A DNA stretch of 64,000 bases from Congeria kusceri (taxonomy: Eukaryota; Mollusca; Bivalvia; Myida; Dreissenidae). The stretch is from NCBI GenBank assembly GCA_027627225.1, contig CM051034.1:16476980-16540979 (forward strand), written 5' to 3'. Both the position numbers and the translations under genes were made by a program. Positions 47,883 through 60,746 of this stretch are shown here, piece by piece; the first letter of the stretch is position 1, and every line of letters begins with the position of its first letter. Below the pieces are notes generated by a model. That model had not been told where the DNA came from, did not search any database, and saw only the letters and a program-made list of their open reading frames with translations.

Positions 47883-47975
47883 AAGTGTCGACACAACAAA
47901 CACCACTATGTGACTACTGGAGATGTTGCAAACCATGTTTGGGGCATCGAGTACAAGCAAATACGACAAAGAGAT

Positions 47976-50900
47976 TAACAATAAGACAGCGTCACTTAGA
48001 TGAACGATATTAAAGTAGTGTCCGGTCAGATGTATTCAAGTGTTCGACAAATCCTAAACAAGCATACGTTAATCAGGGTGTTTAATTTTAACAAGTATTT
48101 AAGTATTGTTGAATTGGCAGTAGCAGTAAATACCGACATTTAGTAACCGTCAGTACTTGAATATTTAATAAACAACGAATGTACTCGAGTCTTAATATGC
48201 AAGTCCGTGTAATGACGGTTGTGATATGGACGGGTTGAGGAAGTACATGACTCCTGTGACATTGCAGTATTTTAAATACAGTACTAATATTTGAAAGTAC
48301 CCTTTGCCCACTTGCGTTTAAATAATGTTTATATCTGTATTTGATCGTTGGTATACATGTACAAAATATCCCCGCACTAAAAATGCCTATAATTGCAGAA
48401 GCAACTATATTGATAAGTTGGGTTTAAATGATTATTGTACATTTATAGTCGTACGTATTCAGTGTTGATGATTGATTGGTGGATTTCTTGTTTGGCGGCG
48501 CACATTGTTCGACAGTACACACAACGCAACTGAAATAACATATTAACGTTATAATTTACGTGATGCTAATTTTGCAATATAGTCCTAAACTTGAAATGTG
48601 AAATGTGTTTTAATGTAGTATTATGAATATGCGTCTGCAAATAAATTCAAGCACAATTCGTATTTTTTTAAAATTTTTGGTGCATTTTGAACTGAAGTAA
48701 AATTGGTAAAAAAAAGTCCTAAGGTTACAAACCACTATGTTGGATCAGAAAATAGTTGAGGATGATTTACCGTATAAGGTCAGTAAGGATTGAATAAGGC
48801 CTTTGCACCGATGTTTTTCATCATCATGCTATATCATAGTATATCTAAATATGTCCTTGAATTAAATATAACAAGCGCTGATTGGTTTTGAACTCAACAC
48901 ATTTCGTAGAAATGTAGTAGAAATATGACTCTTTATAAGCATAGTTCAGTATTTCCATTTTGTAAACTAAATTTACCGGATACATTGTATATGTATATGC
49001 AAAGCAATCAGCGACAATATAAAGTCAACCCGTCATACATGTCAGCAGTATCTATAATAACTAAATGGAATGAAACTATTTCACGACGGTAACACTAAAG
49101 GGATAAACGGTCGAATTACTAAAAAAATACAACGAGTGGCCACGTTCTGAACATCTTCAAATCCAATGACATTGTTCTAAAACTTGACAAAGGTTAACGG
49201 TTTAATATAATGGATGCAAATGCTCTCCAACCATTGTCGGTTAGTTTGGACCACTGCTCCAATTGCCAATCATACAAGACGGCGATTAAACTGTAACGAG
49301 GTTCGGTTGACAAAGCGTTTGGTCTTTCAAAAAGTCAGGATTTCAATTTGGTCCGAGATGTCATGTAAAATACGAGTATATTCTGTAAACAGTGTCGGAA
49401 AACGAACTGACAAACCATGGTTATAAAAACCGAGCAGTTTAAGTCTCAAGAGTAATTGCATTTTGGATATAACTTGCTTACACTAAAGTTAAACGGTCAC
49501 GTACATTCTTGGAATTCCAAAACAAACTTAGCCACGCATTTGTATTATATTCGTTGGGAACATAGGTAACTTATATGCTTACCTAATAAAGAAATGTATG
49601 GTGGTTGGTTAATTGTTTTTAATTAATGTGGAACCACTTAGAGTACATGTATATGTCTATATAACGGTAAGCTCCCATGTTTAAAGGAATGGTAATTGTC
49701 TGTATTTGTGTATTTATTATAATTTAGTAATCCATTTCGAAACAAGCAAATCGTATTTTGTTTACTCTTAAACTTCGAAGCAGCGGACATTAAAAAAATT
49801 AAAAAAAAAGATGTTGATTGTCAAAGCAATGTAGCTAGATTAATTATCTAATTTCACATGTAATCAACCTGGTGTGATCCCAGAGTGTAATGAATAACGT
49901 AACGGCTGATACTAATGATTGCATGTTTTGATCTATCAGACGGCTAATAAAACTCGACAATCATGATGTCATTACTTTGCATTGTAGTTTTCTATATTTA
50001 CATAATAGGCTTGTATGTCGTATGTATAAGCTACAATACTATGAACAACAAAATAATGAAATAACACATTGTTATTATTCCGATAATTCTCAAATTATTG
50101 TTTGAAACGTTTTAAATAACGACTGAGACTGAATACATGCCTTTGTTTCCTCAAATGAAGTGGTTTATTTCCTTTTCATGTTTAAAATACAGAAACATGT
50201 AATTTTCAGCGGATATCAGAGATGTTTATCAAAAACAATATATACATCATTTAAGCAAACACTAATCTTTGCATCACAGGAGCCCCGACATGAGATTAAT
50301 TATCTGCTAACGCCATTCATGTTTTAAATTACGTTGTTCATTCCCTTTGCAATTGACAAATCGTATGAGCCGTGCTCTGTAAAAATCGGTCTTACTGACA
50401 AAAAAATCGATATATATTTGTTTGCATTTTCATAATCTACAAACATTTTCATCTAAAGTATTGAAAATTTGAAATCAATATGTCAAATACTTTTTTTTAC
50501 AGGGTTTTAGAAATCTATGGTGTAATGTTTACAAAAAGTTAAAATGACGTCGAAAATAAGAAAAACGACGTTGCAAATGTCGTAGTAATATACTGAACAT
50601 ACAAGTTAATTGTACAATAAAACCTCTGTTAAAATACTTTATTTAGGACCTTGAAAGTAGTGTTTTATTATTGTGGTCTTAATATTGGTTGAATAAATAG
50701 AAAAATGTCAAACGTTTCTTTTTTAGACTTAAAATTCACCAAAGCAACATACTTTTTAAGATCTACTATTATGCTCATTTGTATGATTGAAAAGTGTTCA
50801 AAAACGTACCGGTATTTTGTATTTTTATAGAAAAAAACGTAACTCACTTAAATTGGTAGGTGGCCTTATTATTAGGTTGAATTTTATTAGCTGTTTTGTA

Positions 50901-51415
50901 ACACATTTAGACAATGAATTTAGTAATCTGAATATAAACTGTTACGAATTTGTGTTTTGCATCTGTTTTATGAATATTCTGAATTTACAAAAGAAAACTG
51001 ACATAAGACTTTATCGGTTCTTGTTCAGGATTTAATAACACACACGTGAATAGCTGAATGAATTATTACATGAATAAGCATACTAATTATTGAAATAATA
51101 AGCGGAAATCTGGATGAGTGAACGAATGAACAGAAGTAAAATAATATGACTTGTGAATGACTTAACAATTGCGTATGAAAATTAATAATTACTTCAAATT
51201 ATAAATACTTAATATCACTTCGTTGAAGACAATGAATTAACTCTCAATTGCATTGTAGTGTGTATACAAACTTGCGTAACTTCATAAAATTGTTATAATT
51301 TAATGATCTAACCTAAGTGCCAAGTTGACAATTAATACATAAAATACCATTCTTATGACAAGTTATTGTTTTAACTGACACATAATTAAGTTAGAGTAAA
51401 CCCATTTGTTCACAG
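47976..51415. other. Non-coding stretch
   Basis: No gene recognised. 50250-50292 ('tttaagcaaacactaatctt' ... 'cacaggagccccgac') matches 60476-60516. ORFs at 49214-49426 and 50787-51035 show no family features. Confidence 0.35.
50250..50292 (+). repeat. Short dispersed repeat (pairs with 60476-60516)
   Basis: About 40 bp at high identity, same orientation, sharing 'atctttgc' and 'tcacaggag'. Confidence 0.6.
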
Positions 51416-51419
51416 TACA

Positions 51420-52112
51420 TTAGTTTGGTCGAGGGTAGGTTATGTCTTGATGCCCAGGTCTGACATACGGTTGCACGCTGTTGTACAGGTATCTGACCCA
51501 GTGTTCACTGAGACCTTGTGGAGGGATTACAGGAGGTCTGTCACGAGGAATCTGGGCGACATCACGCTGCTTCAAGATGTCAATTTTAACTTCCTCTGCA
51601 TCACGACTTTCCCTCACATATATGATGCCGGGTTCAGTACAGTCAAACCTAAAATGTTGGTATTTCCTTATCCCTTTCAATGGCTTGAAGTACTGGCTCA
51701 GAAACGTTTTCCATGCCCTCCATTGCCATGCAGGATACACCGCACACACATTTGTCCTTGACGAATTGTTTGCAACTGCTAGATGCTGGTTTAAGTTGTC
51801 ACAGTCAGAGCGCTGGTGCAGTTTCTTCACTAACCTAAAACCTCCATCAATCAAACAGCGAGCATGTCCAGGTACTTGCATAGAGTACGTGATCTTGTCA
51901 TGTTGTCCGGTTCTCACCCGCCACATGAAATAGCCTAGTACAAACTGGTTCTTGTTTTGACCGCCACAGTTATCTGCATGAACAGTGCAATTCTTCTCAC
52001 CGTGCCCGTGATTTTGCAAAGCCCAGTCTACCATTGACAGTACCGAATCTGGACCGTGTGTGCATGTTCCGTCTTGACCTATGGTCTTGTTTTCATCAAT
52101 AAGAAAGTTCAT
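51420..52112 (-). CDS. Longest open part: 'HADNCGGQNKN' domain, 230 residues
   Basis: Unbroken frame from MNFLIDENKT to the stop after DITYPRPN. It contains VDWALQNHGHGEKN, an Asp-Asn cluster (HADNCGGQNKNQFVLGYF), VPGHARCLIDGGFRLVKKLH and PAWQWRAWKTFL. The Asp residues may be catalytic if this is an RNase H-like fold; that is inference. The Met is internal to the family's usual domain, since 'LRKVQLFGFRIDGDPKQ' precedes it in the same frame. Confidence 0.6.
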   Translation of the reverse strand: MNFLIDENKTIGQDGTCTHGPDSVLSMVDWALQNHGHGEKNCTVHADNCGGQNKNQFVLGYFMWRVRTGQHDKITYSMQVPGHARCLIDGGFRLVKKLHQRSDCDNLNQHLAVANNSSRTNVCAVYPAWQWRAWKTFLSQYFKPLKGIRKYQHFRFDCTEPGIIYVRESRDAEEVKIDILKQRDVAQIPRDRPPVIPPQGLSEHWVRYLYNSVQPYVRPGHQDITYPRPN

Positions 52113-53254
52113 TTGTTTTGGATCTCCATCAATTCTGAAGCCAAACAGTTGAACTTTTCTAAGTGTGAGGAAATATAGGGTCCCATCTGGTTAGAATGAT
52201 GCGGCAATGTTATATTTTGGCTGTAATCGAACGTGTAGTGGATACACTTATCAAGGTTATCCAAATGCTGTGTGGCCTTGGCATGTTCTATACAGGATTG
52301 TAGAATGCATGCCTTACATGTTGCTGCATCTGTGACGTGGAGTCTAGCTTTTCCTCTTCTGTGACAGAGTCAACAATGCACTTCCGTAACTTTTTCGCAT
52401 GTAGCACAGACATCATCTTTAGGTTTGGCAATCTTGATATGAGGAAGGCAGTGATTCCAGATTTTACCAAATGTAGAATACTTCACAATACGTCCTTGGC
52501 AGCACGTCTCATACTGTTGATGAAGCTTTTTCTTCGTGGTATAGGAGCTCATGTACACAGGAGGGATGTCATCTCTGCCACGGAGTGCAGCTGGCTGAGG
52601 AACTCCATTTTCATCACAGTAGTTAGTCAAGAACTGAATGACGTTTCTCACTGTGTCGTATGTCAAGGCATTTATAGGTATCTTGCCAACGTTTCCATGT
52701 TGACGTGGTGTTACTGCTTGTGACTGCATGTGCTGTTTAATCTGCTAAAGGATGTGTTTGCTTCAGTCAAATATCAACAAGAAAGACTTCTTACCAACTT
52801 GTCGACCAGAAAAAAAACATAAAGTATATCTTGTTCTTTGTCGTTTCAGGCCACGTTTCGTACTGTCTCTGTCATGTTCAGTCAATGTGCCCATGATGTA
52901 ATGTTCCTTTTTGTCTTTGCTCATTTACCGCATGTCCATTATGTGGGAATATATCATTTCCTCTGTAAACTGGGAAATGCAGCGAGCTTGACACCCACAG
53001 CCATTTATCAAATTTTTACCATGTCTGGGTCCTCAATTACCGGTTCACATACATTGGTCGCTGGTTCATCTGTGTCACTGTCACTTTCGCTGTCTATCAT
53101 CTCTTCTATGAAATTTCGAGCTAGCTGATCAAGGTCCAGTACTGCATCTGTCTCTGTTTCATAATGTTTTTTGATGCCAGCATCATCTGCAGCATCGTCA
53201 TCCTTATCATCATCTGACAACTGCTGAGATCCAGCTGGGGTTGTTGTTTGCGTC
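51420..53254 (-). pseudogene. Broken transposase-like gene, probable DUF7869 family
   Basis: Two exons fit: 53254-53020 (acidic, 'SDDDKDDDAADDAG' and 'DSESDSDTDEP') and 52744-51420, joined in frame by a GT-AG intron. The second begins QIKQHMQSQAV, continues to a Cys-rich part ('CATCEK', 'AATCKACIL') and then 'GTLYFLTLRKVQLFGFRIDG', 'MNFLIDENKT', 'VHADNCGGQNKN', 'VPGHARCLIDGGF' and 'KKLHQRSD', with a C-terminus of about 100 residues. The reading frame changes at about 52386, 52320 and 52185. The DNCGGQNKN and PGHxxxxxD motifs recall, from memory, proteins labelled DUF7869 with an RNase H-like fold, often multicopy and mobile. No ATG start lies in the first exon. No flanking inverted repeats were identified. 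Confidence 0.6.
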
Positions 53255-55074
53255 CTGTCAAAGTGCTACCTTACCTACTGATTGCACGACAATATTTTAT
53301 CGAGCTCAATCATGAAGTAACAATAAATATAATGTGTAACAAAAGGTATAGAAACATGAATAAGTAAATACCTTATTGTCTCGTTCTTTACAAATATAAT
53401 CGGGTGAAATCTAAAAACTCCAGAGCATTAATAATGCTGATAATGAAACATGATCGGATTTGTTTCGTGACGTGTTGTTTTGTTCTGTTTTCATGATGAC
53501 TGAGGACTGTAATAATGATATCAGCTTTCCTGCAGTCTTATTACGAGGACAGCCAGAGACTTGAAAACGGCTGTTAACGCCTACTATGCTTAACCAGTAC
53601 TTTACCAGTACTAAATGGTTAAATCCATATCTTTTAATGACTTGTTCAATAACAACATGAATTATAACGTCACGCAGGTTCCAATAGCGCTCTTACAATT
53701 GTATGCTGTTCAGACATATGTTAAATTTCCAGGTGATTAATTAATTACCTTTCACAATAAAAGGGGCTGACCCACTCAGGCAAAAAAGAGTAAAGTTTTA
53801 TCATACCTATATCGTCAAATACATAAAACGTCGTAATACATCTAACAACATAGAATGTCAACAATTGTAAAATCACAAGAAATTTTCATGGATTAACAGA
53901 CAGATCACGTGGTGCTTTATAACCAGACGGTTCATAACAACAGCAGCAACACCTATTGTATTAAACTGCCTAAAACCCGCTCTCCGTGTCGGAAGTCTTT
54001 GTGTTGTAAATTCTCATGCTCTTGTGGTAATATGGTTACAAGTCTGACATAAACATGTATAGAGTACTTTATGCCGTTTAGAATACCATTAGAGCACGTT
54101 GCAGTGCATAAAATACCAATATATAAAAGTACTTTAAAAATCAGCATTTCAATTACGTCTATACATTAATATTAACATATGTATAACAATTTTTTCTAAA
54201 AACAATATAAACATATTACTCATTATGTAATACTTCATTCGTAGTACATTTACCCTAAAAATTAAAATAAGTATTTAATTTACCAGAGATAATTTCAACA
54301 TTATCAGTCGACTGGAATGAATAATGGTAATACTGCAACAAACCAGGTCAAACATTCAACATTATCTGTTGTCATCATCTGATGTCATCATCGGACATCA
54401 TTCGTCTATGCCTGTCAAACGTTTGGTTGAAGTTGTCCTCGCCGTCAGGCTATTTCTTTAGAATGTTGCGGTATCATATATGCCTTTAATGGTGTCTTGC
54501 TATCCGAAATTCAGTTTTCCGATGTGAAAACAAGACCCGTACTCACAAAATGTTTTATATGTGCCTTGTTGATAAATTCAATAGTCTCTACATAGGCGTT
54601 TGTAAATTATTTTTTATTACCACCCGAAATTCGGTTGATCAGAACATGTTTTTTTTTTCTTAAATGACGTCTTTTATCACCGACATATACTCGTATATGT
54701 CTATTTTTTATATTCAACTTTCAAATGAGTCTTAATTTTTATTTGACGCCTCAATATATTTGTCTTCTAGCATACTTACATTTTGCCAAGTTCTTTTAAT
54801 TATTGAGTATATAATTCTAACTGAGTTTACTTGTTGTAATGAAAATAAACGACGTGAACCTTTTCGCCATGTTTATATTAACATATGGATAAGGCGCATA
54901 ATAAGATGTTACCACAATATTGGTTTTAAAGCTGTTGTACAAAAATCATTTTGATTATTAAATTAAGTGGATCTAGTTTAAAACACTCAAACAGTCTACG
55001 TATTTTTGGATCATCCTTGTAGAACATTGTCTGTGTTTATATTTCAATTTGAAACAAACCTGATAAAGGACATC
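53255..55074. other. Non-coding stretch, nothing recognised
   Basis: AT-rich DNA without a supported exon. Short frames at 53953-54147 and 54760-54954 show no motif. Confidence 0.35.
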
Positions 55075-55789
55075 GAATAATAGGCTGACAACAACTTTGT
55101 TCTATTGCCACCCACGTATCACCTTCTATAATAGGCTGACAACAACCTTTTACTATTGCCACCCACGTATCACCGTCTATAATAGGCTGACAACACCCTT
55201 TTTCTATTGCCATCCACGTATCACCTTCTATAATAGGCTGACAAAAACCTTTTTCTATTGACACCCACGTATCACCTTCTATAATAGGCTGACAACAACC
55301 TTTTTCTATTGACACCCACGTATCATCTTCTATAATAGGCTGACAACAACCTTTTTCTATTGACACCCACGTATCACCTTCTATAATAGGCTGACAACAA
55401 CCTTTTTCTATTGACACCCACGTATCACCTTCTATTATAGGCTGACAATACTCTTTTTCTATTGCCACCCACGTATCACCTTCTATAATAGGCTGACAAC
55501 AACCTTTTTCTATTGACACCCACGTATCATCTTCTATAATAGGCTGACAACAACCTTTTTCTATTGCCACCCACATATCACCTTCTATAATAGGCTGACA
55601 ACAACCTTTTTCTATTGACACCCACGTATCACCTTCTATAATAGGCTGACAACAACCTTTTTCTATTGCCACCCACGTATCACCTTCTATAATAGGCTGA
55701 CGACAACCTTTTTCTATTGCCACCCACGTATCACCTTCTATAATAGGCTGACAACAACCTTTTTCTATTGCCACCCACGTATCACATTC
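55075..55789 (-). repeat. 51-bp minisatellite, 14 units, open on the minus strand
   Basis: Units of exactly 51 bp repeat 'tataataggctgacaacaac' + 'ctttttctattgccaccca' + 'cgtatcaccttc' with few changes. On the minus strand a 245-codon frame reads repeats of IEKGCCQPIIEGDTWVA/S. It has no ATG: the frame is bounded upstream by TAA and the first available start would be GTG. A 17-residue unit with paired Cys is odd but most likely a consequence of a period divisible by three. Confidence 0.9.
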
Positions 55790-57051
55790 TTATGTAATTT
55801 GCTTAAATTACCAGGTCATAAAATGTTTCAAGTCCTGTAGCTCTATTTACAGCATACTCGCACAAATTAATGCAGACTTAACAGAGCAATAACAAATGCG
55901 GCGAAACAAGCTCCAATTATGGATTTAACGGATAAATTATCGTAGCCCTTTGGTGATATGACAAATACGACTAAGTCATACAAGTGTTCCCAAAATGATC
56001 GCTAATTTGTAAAGTTGCGATTGGTATACTTTCGCCCTCTTTGGTACAAAAATAATTCATGACATCGTGGATCACTAAAGCAAAACGTATCTTTAATTTG
56101 TAAGCAGCCTTGTATATGGAAATGCTAAATAATATGTTTCCTCTGTTAGTTATGTGCTTTTCCTGTCGTTAGGCCTGTAACAATTAAATTACACGCCAAC
56201 TGAGGGGTTCGAACATCCATATTAGGCATTTATTTCAACGCAAGCATACACAAATGTATCCAAATTGTTTTAAGAGTCTTTCCATTAGCTAATGTTGGAA
56301 TATTGGCCTATTGCGTATACATACATGTACGACAATACACAATATGACTCGGAAATGAACACCATTTTGTCCATTATCAAACAGAAACACAAAAGCTAAC
56401 CCTATTCTTACACATGTTACTTGGCGAAAAAACGCTCATTTCGCATATGAAAAAAATCCATAAAGAATATGCATATACTGGTTGGTTCAGCACTTTAAAC
56501 AAATTAATACCTAATAGTTTTCAAATTAATCAAAATTAAATAAAATGTAACGATACAATGCATTGGCTCACTATAAGTTAAAAGTATATACTGTCTCAGA
56601 AAGGAATTATAAATAAAAACAAAGCATACTTGCTTCATTAGCGGTATTGATATTGTTTTCGTTCAAGCCGACTCCCAGCTGTCTCAAATTCTTTTCTTAT
56701 ACCAGTTCTGATGTCAACCTCCGTTCATTACGTCATTCAATATGTCGTATATGTTGATATCCTGACAAATGCAATGTACAATGAGACATCTGCTACACAT
56801 GTATGCTATTATATCTCACCTCCTACATAAGTGACGCGATCTGATTGGCTAAGTGCGGTCACATAACTATGGGTATTTTCTATACACATGGGTATATTTC
56901 ATTACCCCATAGAAGTCTAATAACGTCGTTTTGTTTATTTTCGTGACATCATTGTAGGTGTTTCGTGTTATTTTGTGAGGGTTTTTGTTGTTAATTTTCA
57001 AGTGATATCAATGAAAAGATACAAGTGAAAGGTAGTCGGTGAGATATATTC
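55790..57051. other. Non-coding stretch, nothing recognised
   Basis: No coding exon, RNA or element supported before the foldback at 57052. Confidence 0.35.
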
Positions 57052-57184
57052 GTTACACTCTTAGTAACTGAGGGTGGATATACACCCTCAGTGGTGTCAT
57101 ACCATACGTGAGCTGCGCTCCGGTACGGTATGAAACCACGGAGGGTGTATATATCCCATACACCCTTAGTTACTAACAGTGTAA
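57052..57184. repeat. Foldback element, arms about 60 bp
   Basis: 'gttacactcttagtaact' pairs with 'agttactaacagtgtaac', and 'gtggtgtcataccatacg' pairs with 'cggtacggtatgaaaccac', around an 'agctgcgctc' centre. Both arms also contain 'accctc'/'gagggtg' blocks that can pair locally. Confidence 0.75.
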
Positions 57185-57891
57185 CTAATAGTGTCTTGAT
57201 ATCTTAGCAAGAAGGAGAGATGTAGTTGAAATCATAAATTTACATACATTGTATATGTGTTATTACTGTATTAATAATATTTATGATAAAGTTCAATCCT
57301 GCAAATGAGTACAATAAGTTACTTTAGTTTGTGTTTACTTCAACAGTTAGGATTATTTTTACCCCAACGTCAAACAATTGTGAACTTTTTACTTGTATGT
57401 TATTTCACGCCATCTACACTTTGAAACCGTCAAATTAGATCTATTTAAAATATGTTAGTTCAAATAATTGGTTATATATTCAGGGAATTGTTATTCTAAT
57501 ATATGAGTTTTAAAAATATTTACAAAGGTGTCTTAATTCAGGTTTTCAGTTCTACTCAATCAAGTAATTATTTATTAAGTGTGTGGGCATCAGTCTGAGA
57601 GCAGAGACAAAACAATATGTAAAATTACAAAAACTTTTAAAGTACCTATCACTATTTATATTTTCGCAAAATCAACCATTAATTATACATTATGTACATT
57701 ATAGATAACTGTATTAAGAGATTGAACACCATGTAATACTACTTTCATTAATAACTTTACCTACATCACGTAATATAACATAACGTAACAAATATGGAAA
57801 TATATATATCGTATGTTTACTTCTTACAATCAGTCATCAAGAATGAAGTTTTCATATGTTGGTTTTATAGGAACCGTTATACAAAAGTACG

Positions 57892-58007
57892 GAACATCCA
57901 TTAGCCACTTTCAGAAACTAGGGTTTCTGTCTTGCAATCTGACATAAAAGAACATCCATTAGCCACTTTCAGAAACTAGGGTTTCTGTCTTGCAATCTGA
58001 CATAAAA
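57892..58007 (+). repeat. Exact 58-bp tandem duplication
   Basis: 'gaacatccattagccacttt' through 'aatctgacataaaa' occurs twice without a mismatch, at 57892-57949 and 57950-58007. It must be very recent, or an assembly artefact. Confidence 0.9.
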
Positions 58008-60745
58008 GTTTCACCTTACCTAATCTTTCATTTTATCTTAAAAAGCATCATTAGCGGTCCATCATTCATGTGCGTGTTTCATCAATTTGTGCCAAATCAA
58101 TTAATTTAAACACCTACCTGAAAATGTTATAAAATACTCATCCGTCACTTGCCTACAGTAATTGATTTAGCTAGATTACTTTTGGCATAAGTTAAAAGCG
58201 TTTTTCACATCAGCAGATCAAAATGGATTGAATTACGACGTGATGCGTTTCCGTTCGGGTAATTATTTCAAACGGTACGTAACAAATTGTCTAACTTTTC
58301 ATGGCCAAAGTTACTTATGGATGCCCTATAAATTGTCTCAATTAGAAGTTGTTGTTTTTTTATAATTCAATAGCTTAGATTTTTCGAAAATTAAATTGTG
58401 ACACACAATAATGCAATATACTAGAATGGTATTTCGACATCAAATATATAGATTATTTTTTGTAATATGCATGGGCTTTAGCTCTTATATAATAATTTTG
58501 CTTCAGCTTATAGATCATAGTATAATTCTAATACCATACACAACATAATACTATTTATAAACATAATTTTATTTAATCCGATAATAAATGACGCATTGAT
58601 GAAAAATAGAAAATACAAATAATACTATTTACAAACTAAAATCAAGATCAATTACCTTTCAGCGCGTTTCTATCTTGAAAACAGAAAGAAAATTGTTTTT
58701 TGCAAAGACATGTATTGTCACTATCGTACAGAAACACAACAGTAAGAACTAAAAAAACAGAAAACATAAAATTCGCATTTTTTTTTTTTTAACTGAACAA
58801 TGTAACTGTATTTCTTCATTAAATAATAATGCACAGAAATTAATACAAGCATATTACCGTTGGAACACACAATAAATGAAATAATGCACTAATATTTAAT
58901 ATTATTAATACGATATAATTACTGGCTTATAGTAACTGAAATATTTTGCCTTTGTTTAATAACTGCACTCATTTCAGCGTTATTCATGTTTTCTTCATTC
59001 GACTTAAACCTTTCTACACAAATTGTGTTATAGGGGTCTTTATTGTGTCTAAACATTTCGAAAGTGTAGCAGTTTTGAGGATATCCTAACTTTTCAGGCT
59101 CTGTCACCATAAGAAGAAATCGTCTTAAATATATTTCAAATATGAATATAAATAAATATTCGTCAACAAATAGTAATACGAAAAATGGGTAAATCAAAAT
59201 ACATGTATATTATGACAATTTTAGATTAACAAACTGAAATGATGACGAACAATTCATTAACATTTGCATGCCGGAATACGTAACACGTTTTGTATTGCTT
59301 AAAGCCGCACAAAAGATGAACATGGCTAAATTCAGATTCTACAATAAATAGATTATGTGTCTGCCTTAGCAGTTTTTTACGTTAGTATAATCTACGTTAG
59401 AAAGATTTGGATTGCTGGATACAGTTTATTGCGAAAACAAGGATCCTCCAAGTAAAACTGTTTACAAACACTAGCTGTATTAACTGCCGAATTGTGATGC
59501 GGATTAAATCCGTCTATTCACCGTTAACACCGTTAACATTCGGCGAACTGCACGATATTTTACATAAAACACTAGGAACTTCGGCTAGTTTCGTAGTACT
59601 GAAATTGTAAACAACCAAGTGATCTTCAAACTCAATATATGTGATGAAAATGTGTATATGTTTTAGCTCATAATGCATTATTTTATATGTTTGTTATCTC
59701 GAAATTAAACTTTTAATACTAAGTTTAACGTGTATCACCTTGTTAGTGCCTTTAAAGACCTAGTTTAAGGAATGTCTGGCCACTCCATTGGGTATTCCAC
59801 TCAGTGTATTGGTCCACCATAAAATCTCTTATCATTATCTGCAATTTTTTCTCTCAGCTGACATAGCAATGGCTGTGTGCACTGTTTCAACGTATCTCTA
59901 CCTCTGCAGCAGTGTATTATCTAAGCTGGGTCACCACACAATGACCACAGTAGGGTGCCAATACACATGGGTATAATACCCCAGGTGTTTTTGTTTTTTT
60001 TTGTTTTTTTTTTTGCTTTTGTGTAAGATGTTAGCTAAGTATTTCCAAAAACATGTACATTTAAGTATGAATACTGCTACAAAAACATGACTCATCCGCT
60101 GTACATAAAATAAGAATGTTTTTTGCGCATTGAATAATTCCAGAACATTACAAGTTCTCAAAACCTGTATTTGTATAAGACGTTTTGTTACGCAAGTACT
60201 TATATGGACATATAATTAAATACCTAGTTTAATGTACATGTACACATACCATACCATAACTGTAACCTGTAAAATACTTTCGTATTACGCTTTTAAGTCA
60301 GTAAACAGTTGACGCCATATTTTAATTATTCAGGTCTAGTGTTGCGTGTTTAATCCTCTTTATTATGAATGTTTTATATCATTATTTCTTTGCCTTTTTA
60401 ATAAAAAATTATTTGTATTTATGTTTATTTCTACTAAAGATATAATATGTGTATCAAAAAGCAAAACTAACAGCCTTTAAGCAGACACGCATCTTTGCGT
60501 CACAGGAGTCCCGACGTTAGAAGTAGAAGTAAAATTATGTCTCTAAAACTGCTACCATAAAACATTGTACAGATACCCATCAGCAAGTGTTCTCCTTCAA
60601 CACGACGGGTTATTAGATTTGTAAGTCACGCAGTATTACAAACAGCTACGATGGGAGCACATATAAATGGTTCTTCGTTTACCACTTTGCTCAAATAAAA
60701 ATCATATAGCAAGCTTTTTCTTCATCCTGTAAACAAGAGCGATCT
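58008..60745. other. Non-coding stretch
   Basis: Poly-T tracts near 58779 and 59989-60014. 60476-60516 is the partner of the short repeat at 50250. Short frames at 58919-59197, 59407-59610 and 59788-59976 have no recognisable domain. Confidence 0.35.
60476..60516 (+). repeat. Short dispersed repeat (pairs with 50250-50292)
   Basis: Reads 'cctttaagcagacacgcatc' ... 'cacaggagtcccgac', matching 50250-50292. Confidence 0.6.
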
Positions 60746-60746
60746 A

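Larger units (their letters stand above)
41480..47975 (+). repeat. Right arm of the inverted gene duplication
   Basis: Inverted counterpart of 4680-12020, carrying the pseudogenised GPCR copy. The block before the gene has been enlarged by the 24-bp satellite at 41946 and the repeat at 42735. After the stop codon homology continues to about 47975 ('atgtttggggcatcgagtac' against the left arm's 'atgttcgggaccttgaac'). Confidence 0.75.
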
